A stretch of DNA of 64,000 nucleotides from NCBI GenBank assembly GCA_013180625.2, contig SNVD02013571.1:124001-188000 (forward strand). The letters run 5' to 3'. Source of the stretch: Boswellia sacra (lineage: Eukaryota > Streptophyta > Magnoliopsida > Sapindales > Burseraceae). Numbering within the stretch: position 1 is the stretch's first letter; each line of letters opens with the position of its first letter. Under the pieces are notes generated by a model. The model was not told the DNA's origin, searched no databases, and saw only the letters and a list, made by a program, of their open reading frames with translations. Of this stretch, positions 39,152-50,051 are shown in pieces. The translations under genes and the position numbers were made by a program.

Positions 39152-40162
39152 ACAAGGATTTCATCAGGATAAGGCTTGTTCTTGCTATCAGGGAATTAAA
39201 ACTGCGATCAGAAAACATTGATCTTTCCTGAAACGAAATTTATTAGTTGTAATTGATCTGCAGAGTTGTCTCAAAAATAGGCTGGCCAGACATAGCATGT
39301 TCATCGCCACCAGTCATCAAGCTAGCACCCAGCGAATGAATTATATGTTTGATAGTTGTAGTTGGTGATTTTTTGGAATATTGATACACAACAGCAACTC
39401 AACGTTCCCTCTTAGGTTGACTGCCTACAGGGAGCCTTTTGTCATCACGGGAATTTTGTAGTTTGGAATTGTCTTGGGAAAAAGGATGGCCAACCATAAA
39501 AACTTATCATTATTATGGGGATTGTATAAAGTATCATGGGAAATTCTTTATTAAAAAGTTCTGCATTTTGTTAATGCAATGTGGCAGATCTTAGTGAGTT
39601 TGCTTATGTTTACAAATCATTAACATCTCTATTGTTGTCATCCATGGAATCATTGTCATTGTACTTCCGTACACTCAGGTTAAGAGTGTGATCTTGACTT
39701 AAAAGTTACAATCCCATCTATTTGTTTACTCTATTAGTAGTTTGTTGATCTCCGCACTCTTCAAGTGAACCTGACTTTCAGGATTTTCCACAAACTTACT
39801 TTTCTTTTGACTGTGGTTGAATGTTAAACGTGGAAAATTAAACAGAATAATTTGATCTGAATACCACCAACAGACAGAAAACAAGTTCATTACTGTTAAC
39901 TGCAACAGTGAACTTCGCTTTTGCCCATATTTGCCACTAAATTCTGCTGGTTCAGCAAGCCTCTCTCTATCGAATGGTCAACGTAAACAAGTTTCTCTTT
40001 TTTTTTTTTTTTATCTAGTACTACTAGATGATGGAAACCATAACATAGTCATGTCCAACCTGCAGTAGATAGACATAGAACTAACTGATATATAGCCCGC
40101 TTTAACTGCTAAAGTGAACTGTGAATATACTATATAATATAGTGAAAAATCGGCTGATCCTC
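39152..40162. other. convergent intergenic region
   Basis: The 3' ends of the helicase gene (plus) and the DREB2F-type gene (minus) face each other across 1 kb. It should hold both 3' UTRs. No further coding sequence was seen. Confidence 0.6.
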
Positions 40163-41008
40163 TTAGAAATTCCAAATGGAAGTAGGCAAAGTAACCTCGT
40201 CTTGGATATCATAAACTTGGAAGCAACTGGCTTCCATTCCTTGGTGTTCTGTGATTCCATGCATCTCGATCAGTGCATCCCAATTGTAACTCTTATCTGC
40301 AAAGGCTGCAAGTTCACCATCATCTTTCATAGAAGATTCTGGTGCTACAAAACTTTCTGTGCTATCACTTGCTTCAGGCGGTGTGTCCTCTTTCAGTATG
40401 CCTAGCTGCTGAAGGAACTCATTAAGATCAATCTGCCGCTTCTCTTCATGATGTCCCTGCATCTTCTCACATGAAACTGCCACCTCTTTCTCCTTCACGG
40501 AACAATCTCCCACATGGGATTTCTCACCTGTCATCGGAACTTCAATTTTTGAAGAACTATGAGTAGAGTTTTGACTTGGAACCCCATTTTTCTTAAGTTC
40601 CTCTAGCCTTTGGTGAATGACATGAACACTTGGCTGAGCATTTATGTTAAGCAAGCCACAGGAAGGAAACATTGAAATGAAGTTCTTGGAAGGTATCCAC
40701 TTGAATTTCTGTGACTTGTTTGCAGGATTGATGGAGTTTGGCTGAAGGTGGGGAAGGTTGAGATAAGCATCTGGGCCATACAATCTCCTTGCAGCCTCAT
40801 CATAAGCCATGGCAGCTTCTTCAGCTGTTGCAAAAGAACCCAACCAAAGTCTAGTTCTCTTCTTGGGCTCTCTGATCTCTGCCACCCATTTTCCCCAAGT
40901 TCTTTGTCTAACTCCTCGATACTGACAGGAGGCATTGAGGGGGCCACCTTTGCCTCTTGTTGGGCCTTTCTTCCATGGCTTAAGTGGGGATTTTCTGCTG
41001 TTTTCCAT
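40163..41008 (-). CDS. DREB2F: AP2/ERF transcription factor, DREB2F-type
   Basis: A DNA-binding activator of the DREB A-2 group, which binds DRE/CRT (A/GCCGAC) sites in abiotic-stress promoters. A single exon encodes 281 residues, as usual for DREB genes. The N-terminus is basic ([16 protein letters not shown], the DREB2 signature before the domain). The AP2 domain spans about residues 30-87, from [19 protein letters not shown] to YLNLP, with the DREB-type Val in WVAEI. Then come a conserved [20 protein letters not shown] segment, [16 protein letters not shown], a [12 protein letters not shown] segment, and an acidic C-terminal half likely to be the activation region. These shared segments outside AP2 point to DREB2F (At3g57600) rather than DREB2A. 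Its neighbours here match the Arabidopsis neighbourhood. Confidence 0.92.
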   Translation of the reverse strand: MENSRKSPLKPWKKGPTRGKGGPLNASCQYRGVRQRTWGKWVAEIREPKKRTRLWLGSFATAEEAAMAYDEAARRLYGPDAYLNLPHLQPNSINPANKSQKFKWIPSKNFISMFPSCGLLNINAQPSVHVIHQRLEELKKNGVPSQNSTHSSSKIEVPMTGEKSHVGDCSVKEKEVAVSCEKMQGHHEEKRQIDLNEFLQQLGILKEDTPPEASDSTESFVAPESSMKDDGELAAFADKSYNWDALIEMHGITEHQGMEASCFQVYDIQDEVTLPTSIWNF

Positions 41009-42503
41009 GGTGGTTTTGGTCTCGGTGCAAGTTTACAAGTGGAGAGTGAAGTAGGAGACTGTTTGAGTGTAAGTGAGTGCAGAAATGGGTTAGAAAGGCG
41101 CGGAATATGTAGAGAGTGAGAGTGCTGTTTGATTTAAATGTTTTCACGTTTAAGGAAAGCTTTTCAAGCCCCATGCGACCGTTGGTCAGATAATTTGAAA
41201 AATCTTTTATTTTTTTCATTTTTTTTTCCTTCCTAACATGGCATGCCACAAGGCCACGAGCCATGTGGTATTGGTAACCCTGCATGCCATTGACCATGAT
41301 GCATGCATGCATGTATATCTACTTTGATTTTGATACACAAATCTCTCTCTGTACATTCGGAATCTCTAATTCTCTATTATGCTTTGATTATGATGAAATC
41401 ATATATCGTAAGCAGCATTCTTTGAACCTACCAGAAATAGTCTCTATTTATTCATATTATAAGGAAGATTAGAGAAACGTGTTCAATTACGTTTGGATGT
41501 CTTAGAAAGCAAGAAAGTGGTTAAAGGTTAACTAGAATAAGACTTGAAGTCTATCGTATTGCTGCTTTTGAAACATGGGATAAAGTTAGAGGGCAAAGAA
41601 AAGGTTGATGGATTGGCTTTGGTGATTCTGTTAACAACCTAAATCACACTTTTAGCTAAGAGAGTGTTTGTGTTTGCAACCAAAGCTTGTCCTATAATTT
41701 TTTTTTTTTTTTATCATTTCTCTTTCTCTGAATAAAACTTTCCTATTTCTCTAGGATTCAGATTTAGATTTTTGGTGAGACAGTCAAGAAATCATAACTT
41801 GAGGTAGTATTGCTATTCCTATACACTCTGCAGATCAGAAGATAGCATAAAGCTTAAAGCAGCTCACGGGTCAACAAAATCTCAGTAAAGAATGTGAATG
41901 TTACACAGAAAAAACCAAAACAAAGGTCAATACAGCTTGATAGGTTATGTCACCTCATGACTTCCCCAGCATGCCCTTAGAGAGCATGAACACTAACCTA
42001 ATACGTTGCATTTTCGGGAAACCCATTTGTTTAATTATGTAATTTTAAAATGCCTATTTGCAAGAACACAATACAGAGCCTCAATTTTAAAACCCTTTGA
42101 TCTAGAATAAAGGCTGATTTTGAAACAAATTGTAATCATGGTTTTAGAGAAATTACAAGTTGTTAGATTATTACGTCTTTGTACTAGCATTCAGGTTAGA
42201 AATGGAGATTTCTTGTTGAGCGTTAAAAGGAAAAACCTTGTGGAATATATGGGCACAAAGTGTTGGACTGTTTTGTAGTAAAGTGAATGGTTTCATTGAA
42301 TGCTGACAGTGACAGTAATGGCCCTTGGATTCTGTAAGAGAAAGAGTGTTTGTGTTTGTCATTGTTCTACATTAATCCAATGCGTTGAATTTTACCACCT
42401 CACAAACATTTTTCATTTTCACGAGCTCTATTTCACATGTCGTCCTGCCATTCGCAACCTGATTCCCGGGACTCACTTCATCTTTATCCCATGCAATGCC
42501 TGG

Positions 42504-42534
<31 letters not shown>

Positions 42535-42636
42535 AAAAGCTGTACTATATTTTTAAAGAAGCCTATCATCTACTTAGGCCTGCAAATGCTTAAATCATTA
42601 TGTCATGTCACATGTCATATTGTCGAAGATCATGGA
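41009..42636. other. DREB2F promoter side and intergenic DNA
   Basis: Upstream region of the minus-strand DREB2F-type gene, then intergenic DNA without supported genes. A CT-repeat (about 42509-42534) is present. No TATA box could be chosen with confidence. Confidence 0.5.
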
Positions 42637-42644
42637 CTTCCTTG

Positions 42645-43614
42645 CAGCGCCGACTCCAGCATTTTTTGTGCCCGAGTCCAAAATAATAGGATAAGCTTTT
42701 GATATTAAATATGAATAATTAAATAAATTTAGTTAAAATGGTAACTTTTTCATTTAAAAAAATTTATCATAATTCTATTATTATTTTTTACTCCATTACA
42801 AAATTTTTGTTAGTATAATTTATTGTTTTATTTACATATTAATCAAGAGGCTTTATTTTAAGGTTTAATTAATTTTCTAAATATTTTCATAATTTTGTCT
42901 TATCTATGATCATATTTTTTAATAGGCATGTCTAAAACTAGATAGTTAATAAATAAATAAATAAAATAATATTGATAAAAAATAATAATAAGAGTAATTA
43001 TAGAAATTGAAATTTTACAGAGATGACATATCATCTTTGTTAGTAATCTTAAGAGAATGAGATAGAGTTATAACGACAAGTTTATAATATAAATAAATAA
43101 TGCATATAAAGTTAATAACTTTAATTCATATATTAATATTTGATTATTTTTAATACTACGTATCAATTGTAATCTTAGTTTTTTTTTTGAAATTCTAAGA
43201 TACATTTTATATAAAATCATTATAGATATTTGAGGAAACCATTTAACTTTGTATTTTAGTTAAACTTAAATTCTCGTAATAATTTTTATAAAAAATTAAA
43301 TAGTATATAAAAATCTTTGAAAAACAAATATTTTCATAATTCATTGTAGGCTTACATAAAAAATAGGGCCTTAAGAATTTAAATAAAAATTTACGGTCTT
43401 ATCTGAATTTGAGGTTTGGGACCTTAATGATATAACATAAACTTTTTGGCCCTTCTTGAGTTTCAAATTTGGAATCTTGATGATGCAGCATAACATTTGA
43501 CGCCTCAAATTTGGAACCTTGATGATGCAGCATAAACATTTGACGCCTTATTGAAATATGGGGCCCTAGGCGCTTGCACCACATCGCCTAGGGCTAGGGG
43601 TTAAGCCGGCACTG
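42645..43614. mobile_element. hAT-like non-autonomous transposon, 970 bp
   Basis: The left end reads cagcgccgactc and the right end is the inverse of cagtgccggctt, giving short imperfect terminal inverted repeats. An exact 8-bp duplication, cttccttg, flanks it (42637-42644 and 43615-43622); 8-bp duplications and CAG-type ends are typical of the hAT superfamily. The interior is AT-rich with no transposase frame, and the right third contains a tandem repeat of a 43- to 44-bp unit at about 43461-43549. The intact duplication suggests a fairly recent insertion. Confidence 0.8.
43461..43549. repeat. 43- to 44-bp tandem repeat inside the hAT-like element
   Basis: Two adjacent units run tcaaatttggaa(t/c)cttgatg, atgcagcataa, catttgacgcc, with one or two changes; a third, weaker unit precedes them near 43405. 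Subterminal repeats of this type are often transposase-binding sites in hAT elements, which is an inference here. Confidence 0.6.
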
Positions 43615-43622
43615 CTTCCTTG

Positions 43623-44408
43623 TATGGTGATGTGAAGATGACATGATCATGTATTATAGAACTTGGGAGATAATTATAGTTACCAAACTCTTGCTAAAAG
43701 TAAAATTTTGTTGTGTTCTCTTTTTAAAATGTCAGTCTGATAGGGCTAAATCTTCGGTGCATCCGCTGCACCGAAGTTCCTCTCGTCTGATAGTTATTGC
43801 AAATTAGCTACCAATAATAAACTAATCTCCTGTTATAGAAAGGCAAAATAGCTTGTATGGACAAGTCTTAATTGATGGCTTGATAATTGCTTTTAGCTTC
43901 TGAAATGAAGAAACCTAATTGTGAAATTCTTTTATTTCGGTCATTAACTATGTCAGTCATCAAATATAAACTGCTTAAGGTTATTGGTTAAGAAAGTAGA
44001 ATCTACGCCTCAGCATCAAACTCTTTCTACACATGTTCTAGCAGGATCAATTGAACACGTTTAACATCACTTAAGTAATCAGAAAATATATTACATTCTT
44101 CTTTCAGTACTTGAAAGCAAAAAATAAAGATTGTTCTTTTTAGTGAGGATACTAACAAAAAGGAGGATACAAACAAAAAGGAGCTTGAGAACATATGGCA
44201 GTTAATGTGCTTGATACAAACATTGCACCATTAACCTCATGTTATTATCTACAAAAATGATGATAAGAATTTAAAGTTAGCAAACAGCAAAATATCACAT
44301 CAGATTTACATTCAACTATTAGAATCGACAAGCCCCTGGTCCCCGGTGGAAATGAGATATGAGAGTCAAGTGTATTTACATGTGAAAACTGAGAAGGTTA
44401 ACAACACT
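43623..44408. other. intergenic DNA and 3' flank of the PHD-Myb gene
   Basis: No gene supported. The last few hundred bases should contain the 3' UTR of the minus-strand gene that ends at 44409. Confidence 0.5.
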
Positions 44409-44669
44409 TCATTTGGACCGTGGGCTTCCTTTGCACATGTTTCTCCATTTATCCTTCAGGTCTATTGCTGTACGACCCTTCAAAAACACAGAACTACCAT
44501 ATTCTAAAATCTTCTTCCATGGAATATTTCTGTCATGGACACTAGTAAATTTCCGTATTCCTTTCTGCAATGGTAAGAGCAATAACTACTATGTAATTAT
44601 CAAGTAATCACTCGTTTCAAAATCTAAAGTTTAAATGTAAGGGACCCTGCAATAGTATTTAAGCTCAAA

Positions 44670-44725
<56 letters not shown>

Positions 44726-47546
44726 CAGAATCCATAATTTGAAAAACCAAGTTTATAATAATATTCATGTTCATCAAGGCTGCATGATATAGCAGCCCTA
44801 TAAATACTTTTATCCTTGAACTGACACATATTTGGACAAGTTCAAAAAATAAAAATTACCTTGAGAATCGCTTCCTCTTCAGCTGTCCATGGAACTTTCT
44901 TTCGTCTCAACTGTGGAATTGCTGGGTATGTACTGAAGCATGAAATGCATTTCCAACAGTTAATAAATCACTGCTATGGAATGTCTAATGCACTTCTTTC
45001 TAATTAATATGTATGCATGTTTATTAATACGAGAAAACATACTTCTGAAGAGCAATTTGTTTCCTGTTTTCTAAAATGCTTGTAAAGGGTATCAAAAATG
45101 AAGGCCACAAAGTCTACAACCGAAGACAGAATAAAATGTACATGAACATTATGGATTCTGAGAAACTTACTATTGCTTCTCTCGCTTTCGAAAGCGTATA
45201 GAGTAATTAGAAATAATAAATTTATCATTTTCCTCTTCAGATGTTTCCTCTCCATCAACATTAATAACGAAAACAGGTTTCTCTTGAGGATTACCACTTG
45301 CTTCCAAGGAATCTTCCTTCTCAATTTCTCCTTCAGCTTTACCCTGATCACTAGGGGCAACATCTGCTTTTCTATTGGTTTGATCATAACCATCAGACCG
45401 AGGGTTAGCTTGTTCTTGATCCTGTTGTCCTTCAACCCGTCTTCCAGATGCACACTCTTTAACCAATTTTTCTTTCCTTACCCTTTCTCCATCAGAAACA
45501 CAAACTGCAGCACTAACTACATTTGCCACTTCTTCCCTACAAGGTAAATGGTCATTAACACAAGAAGCAGAAGGCTCTGTTTGTTGCTTATTACCAACAA
45601 TTTCCTGACATTGATGATCATTAACGTCACATTGATGATCATTGACGTCACATTGATGTTGACCATTTTGATTCACTTGGTCATGTTCTCCCCCTCCCAA
45701 ACGACCATTCTCATGAATTTCCTCATCTCCATTTTGTCTTGAATGATGATGGTCTTTGCTGTGCAATCTTTCAGCATGTTCCTTTGGATACTGCTCCGGG
45801 CCCATACGAATAAATGCGGCTAGTTCTTTCCTTGCCAAGGAGGCTTTTTTTTTAGCTTCCAGATACTCTGAAATGGCAAGAGAATATGCACAAAAAGGAC
45901 AATAGAAGTTTCCCTTTTCATCAAATTTCGCTGGGGAACCCAAGCAGTTCTCATGAACCACCAATGGGCAACTACTGCTGTTACAAACCAACAACTGACC
46001 ATCTTTGTTACACTTCACGCAAAGGTTTTGTTCTGTCCAGTAAGTTGCTGCCAAATAATCATCATCCAAAGAGCATAGAGAGCTCAAGAAACGACTCTTC
46101 TTCTTGGTAACATCAATTCTCTCATTATGGTACTCATCATTATCGCTTGATATTTCTTCTTCACATAAATGCTCCATCTGACCTTTGGATTTATGCACAG
46201 AATCTTTTCTTTGAGTTCCCAATGAGGGTTCATCAGTTGATGTCCTTGGTTCAGCAATACTGACATCATCCTTTGTCACATTTTGAACAGCTTCATCGCT
46301 AGATGCATCTTGAGGCCTTGTATCAGCGTTATGACCAGCCTCCTCAATATGCTGGATTTCATCAACATTAACATCCCCATTCTGCCCATCACAATCATTA
46401 ACATTACCATTCTTCCCAAGCCTCTTTAAGCAAACAAACTCATCATAACCAACCTCAGGAAATTGGTTGTCCTCCATGCCTACATCTTGAGATCGATTTG
46501 AAATCATACAACCTTCACCTTCACTAACTCCGACAACTTGCTCATGGAGATATTCTGATGTTGCCTTACCATGCAGAGAAACTGACATCTCAGTTACAGA
46601 ATGTTCATTACAAATTGCATCCTCCTTAACCTTTTTGGCATTAGAATGATGCTCAAACTCCCCTTGGATTTCATTCAAGTGTCCTGCCATCTTTTCAGCA
46701 GCCAAGACACTTGACTCATTTCTATCCCTCTTAGCAGGTAATAAATTAGTGTTATGCAAATTATCTCCGGATAGTTCATTCCTGTTTTCCGCGGTTGGAG
46801 GAGTCAAATTCTCATTTTCTGCTGTATTTTGGGCATCAGTGCCACTCCCATCAACCCTCAATGCCAAGTCACTATGATCAACATCATTGGTGTGGGTTTT
46901 GCTACTCTCATTTACATGCATTAGTCCACTACTTTCCTTCAAGGAGGCAGCCAATGGATTTTTACCTTCAAGAATTGTATCTTTTAGCTGTTTTGACAAC
47001 AACAAACAGAAAAATCACAAACAGAATGAGGGTTGTTAATCTATTATCCCTTTCCACGCAACAAGTAAACAATTTTTTTTTTTTTAATAAAAAAATCCCC
47101 TTACCTGTTCTAAAGCACATTTTGGCATCGAAGCTCTTTTATGCCTAATAAAGGGATGAACGTCCCATTTCAAAAGCTCTGGTCCAGCCATTTTCAGATC
47201 TGATACTGATGCCTGACAAACAAGAATTTACAAATAAACATTAGAACAAAACCCAAGGTACCATTAATAGGTTTTAAAATGAAATGATATTTTTCTTGTT
47301 TCTTTTTAATTTCTATAAAGCACACAACTGAAATACATAAAAGCCAGACACGAAATCAAAGTATATCACCTCCTGCAGTATGCATTGCAGAACATCCTCA
47401 CAGCTTTCTGATAAATCAAACCCTATTTTCTCCACCGTACCATCATTCTTTTCTCCGTTATCAGGACCAAACAAATCTTCCAAACATCTCAAAGCAACCA
47501 TTTCCCTTGTATTTTTGGCCAAATGCTCCGGTAACTCCGGAGACAT
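44409..47546 (-). CDS. PHD-finger and telobox Myb/SANT protein
   Basis: A likely nuclear chromatin or telomere-repeat binding protein. Coding exons, read 5' to 3': 47546-47370, 47212-47105, 46987-45171, 44932-44860, 44564-44409, giving 776 residues. The N-terminus (MSPELPEHLAKN to ILQEASVSDLKMAGPELLKWDVHPFI) is conserved-looking and acidic. A long, polar, Asn/Asp/Glu-rich linker follows. A C4HC3 PHD finger lies at about 418-462 (CVKCNKDGQLLVC, VVHENC, CPFC). The C-terminal Myb/SANT domain at about 707-770 (KVPWTAEEEAILKKGIRKF) ends in IDLKDKWRN, the telobox motif of TRF/TRB-type telomere-DNA binders. A 7-residue unit QCDVNDH is tandemly repeated in the linker. A 5'-UTR exon lies upstream (48016 and beyond). 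I recognise the domain pair but not an Arabidopsis name. Confidence 0.88.
44671..44722. repeat. (AC)26 microsatellite in the last intron of the PHD-Myb gene
   Basis: Twenty-six uninterrupted AC units lie between the last two coding exons. On the transcribed (minus) strand this is a GT run about 107 bases from the splice acceptor of the last exon. Uninterrupted runs of this length are usually polymorphic. Confidence 0.95.
45604..45660 (-). repeat. in-frame 21-bp tandem repeat in the PHD-Myb coding exon
   Basis: The unit catt-gatgatcattaacgtca occurs twice with one base changed and continues partly, encoding CDVNDHQ twice in the polar linker. It is a multiple of three, so copy changes would keep the frame. 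Confidence 0.85.
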
Positions 47547-47557
47547 TTCAACCAAAT

Positions 47558-48100
47558 CTGAAACAAGCAAACAAACAAACAAACAAACCACATTAAACCC
47601 TAATCCTAACTCCTAAAACCCAACCAACACAACAAGAACAAACCATCATATACACAATAATACCGTGTACAATCGAGGTGTCTACTTGCTTAAAGCTGGC
47701 TACATACTCAATTATCCAAAGCCACGGAAGTCTCGAATGAACAGAAGACAACCCAGCCATTGTACTCGTTATTCACTAAAAGCCTCAAAAACCACAATTC
47801 TCTTGACCTTATCCACCCAACTATACCATACAACGCCTCAAGTTAATCCACATTTCAACATAATTCTCACAGTTTACATCAACAAATTAAAAACGTTTAC
47901 ATATTTAGAAAAATTCCAAAACTTTTACTACTTAAAATTAAATTCAAACTTAAATTAGTCATATTCCAATCTTAAGAAAAAAAGAAACAAGAGAATTCGT
48001 GATGAAAGCTGATACCTTGATTTTTAGGAATCGAAGAAGCGCAGGCAGACTGTGTGAGTGTCTTGATAGAGACGACATTCACGTTGGCAAATTTTCCCTC
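47558..48100 (-). other. 5'-UTR intron and non-coding first exon of the PHD-Myb gene
   Basis: On the minus strand a leader exon appears to end at 48016 (aaaatcaag|gtatcag). An intron runs 48015-47558 and ends tgtttgcttgtttcag. The second exon starts at 47557, 11 bases before the ATG at 47546. The start of transcription is not determined. The frame stays open through the leader, but no upstream in-frame Met was found. Confidence 0.55.
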
Positions 48101-48328
48101 ACCGTGTACGCTACCGTTTTTACCGTTTCTGCCCTAACCCCGGAGAATTCACATTTACACCCTGAGATTTTGGTGGCGTTTAATGAGTCCCCACATGTTT
48201 TAGGGTTTCTTTTTCCCAGAACTTTGAAAAATAGCCTTATTTTTAAGGGCGTTTTCAAAAATAATTCTCACACTCTAAAAAGAATTTCTTACCGTACTCC
48301 ACTGTTCAACAGCTCAACAACATGTAAT

Positions 48329-50043
48329 TAGGGATGGCAAAATCCGGGTGCGGGTGCGGGTTTCGCATTTCTGCACCCGGACCGGATTAAATTTTTTCCC
48401 CCCGGAACCCGGGTTTTCCCCGGATATTTTGTATATGATGCAGGTGCGGGTTTACCCGGATTTGTGATTTTCCTCCCTGCACCCGGATTAATTACCCGGA
48501 TTTACCCGGATTTATAAAGCCTTCCTAAAGCCTTTCCAAAGCCTGGAAGGAAATTCTGCAGCCTGGAATGAAGAAATGTCAGCCGCAGAAGCTGAAAATT
48601 GGTGTATCTCATTTGTAATCTGAAAATTCTAAAGCATTGTATCAATTACAAATTCTAAGTATTGTAAAGAAAAAGATGCAATAAAGATGTAATTAATTCA
48701 TCAATTACACTGTATCATTCATTTGTAATCCACCTATGTTTTAAAAATTGACAGTTCACACATTGTAGCAGGCTGTTACAAGTTCTTTTTCCCTAATGAA
48801 ACAACACTAATGACACACTTTCATGTGCCACGAAACAACACAGTTTACACTAAAAGTGATGAGGTGCAGAGGTGCTACTAGCAGCCTTCATGTGCCATTG
48901 AACAACTGACCGAAACAACACTAAACTGACTGAAACAAACAACACTAAACTGACTGAAACAAACAACACTGTCATTCATTGAAACCTGCAGTAAGCTATC
49001 CAATAAAGTGCAAAGCCAAAAAAAAAATCTGCCAAATATCCCTACAAATATGAAAAAAAATCTGACAAATATGGCAGGTTGAAAAAAAGAAAAATCTGCC
49101 AGTATTGTAAAGCAAAAGATGCAATAAATTGAAACTAAATGAGATGCAATAAATGTTTGGTCCTACTCCAACAGATTGAAACTAAATGAGATGCTTGTAT
49201 CATTCTATGTTAATTCTAACAACCTTTTTTGTTCTGCCCGAAGTAGCACTAGTCCTAGCTTCATTGTCTGATATTACTCCAGCATTTTGGACTCGCTGAG
49301 TAGATGGAAGCATCCAGCCACCCCGAGTTGTCTTCCTGCTTCGTTATGAAATGGATTACTCCTTTACATGATAACTTGAATTCACAAATAAACAAACTTC
49401 TAAGCACATATAACTTAACGTGGATTCTCAAATCAACGGCCTGACCTGCTGCAAATCGGAGCTTCTGTCTGGTCTGGTCTTCTGCCGGTGACTGACAAGC
49501 AACAGGGAGAGGACAAGGTGGCCGGCTGGCTGCACTGATGGAGAAGGATGGAAGGGCTTTCAGAGGCTGAGTTGAGAGTTGTGGCTCCTGACCAGTGAAC
49601 GGAAGACGTGGCCGCAGCGAGAGAATGGCGACCGTGACCGAGAGAGACTGAGAGATTGAGAGACTAAGAGACCGTGACTGAGAGCCGAGAGGCAGAAGGC
49701 AGAGGATGAGGGAGGATGAGCCGATTTCAGGAGGCGGCAGCCAGAGAGGAGAGACTGAGAGAGGCAGAGCCGCAGAGCAGAGGCTTAGCGTGCGGTGAAT
49801 CGGTGTTAGGGATTAGAGGAATTCCCAATAATTTATATTTTATAAATAATTTTAATTTTTTTAAAATTTTTTATATGTTCCGGTACGGATGCGGGCCGGG
49901 GAAGATGAATACCGCACCGGATTTTAATTTCTGTTTTCTACCCGCACCCGCATTTGATACCCGTAAATCCGGATAATTTTGCACCTAGATAATTTGGGTA
50001 AAATCCAGGTACCCGATTTACCCGATTTTTTTTGTCATCCCTA
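48329..50043 (-). mobile_element. hAT transposon, 1.7 kb, internally deleted
   Basis: Terminal inverted repeats: tagggatggcaaaatc at the left and the reverse complement of tttgtcatcccta at the right. They are flanked by 8-bp duplications catgtaat (48321-48328) and catataat (50044-50051) that differ at one base. Both subterminal regions are full of short cccgg/acccgg motifs in inverse orientation. On the minus strand a GC-rich leader (about 49830-49440), a possible intron and an ATG frame (49313-49200) look like the start of a BED/RICESLEEPER-type transposase gene; the rest is missing. It is therefore non-autonomous. It lies about 0.3 kb beyond the 5' leader of the PHD-Myb gene. Confidence 0.85.
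49200..49313 (-). pseudogene. truncated transposase start, 37 codons
   Basis: An ATG frame (MLPSTQRVQNAGVISDNEAR...) ending at TGA, positioned as a first coding exon after a probable leader intron (donor near 49446, acceptor near 49340). The Ser/Thr- and Lys/Arg-rich start resembles the N-termini of plant hAT transposases before the BED zinc finger, but no BED finger or RNase H-like core is present. Confidence 0.4.
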
Positions 50044-50051
50044 CATATAAT

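Noticed and set aside
40748..41119. 123-aa plus-strand frame over the DREB2F-type gene
   Set aside because: Antisense shadow of the AP2 domain coding sequence; no independent support.
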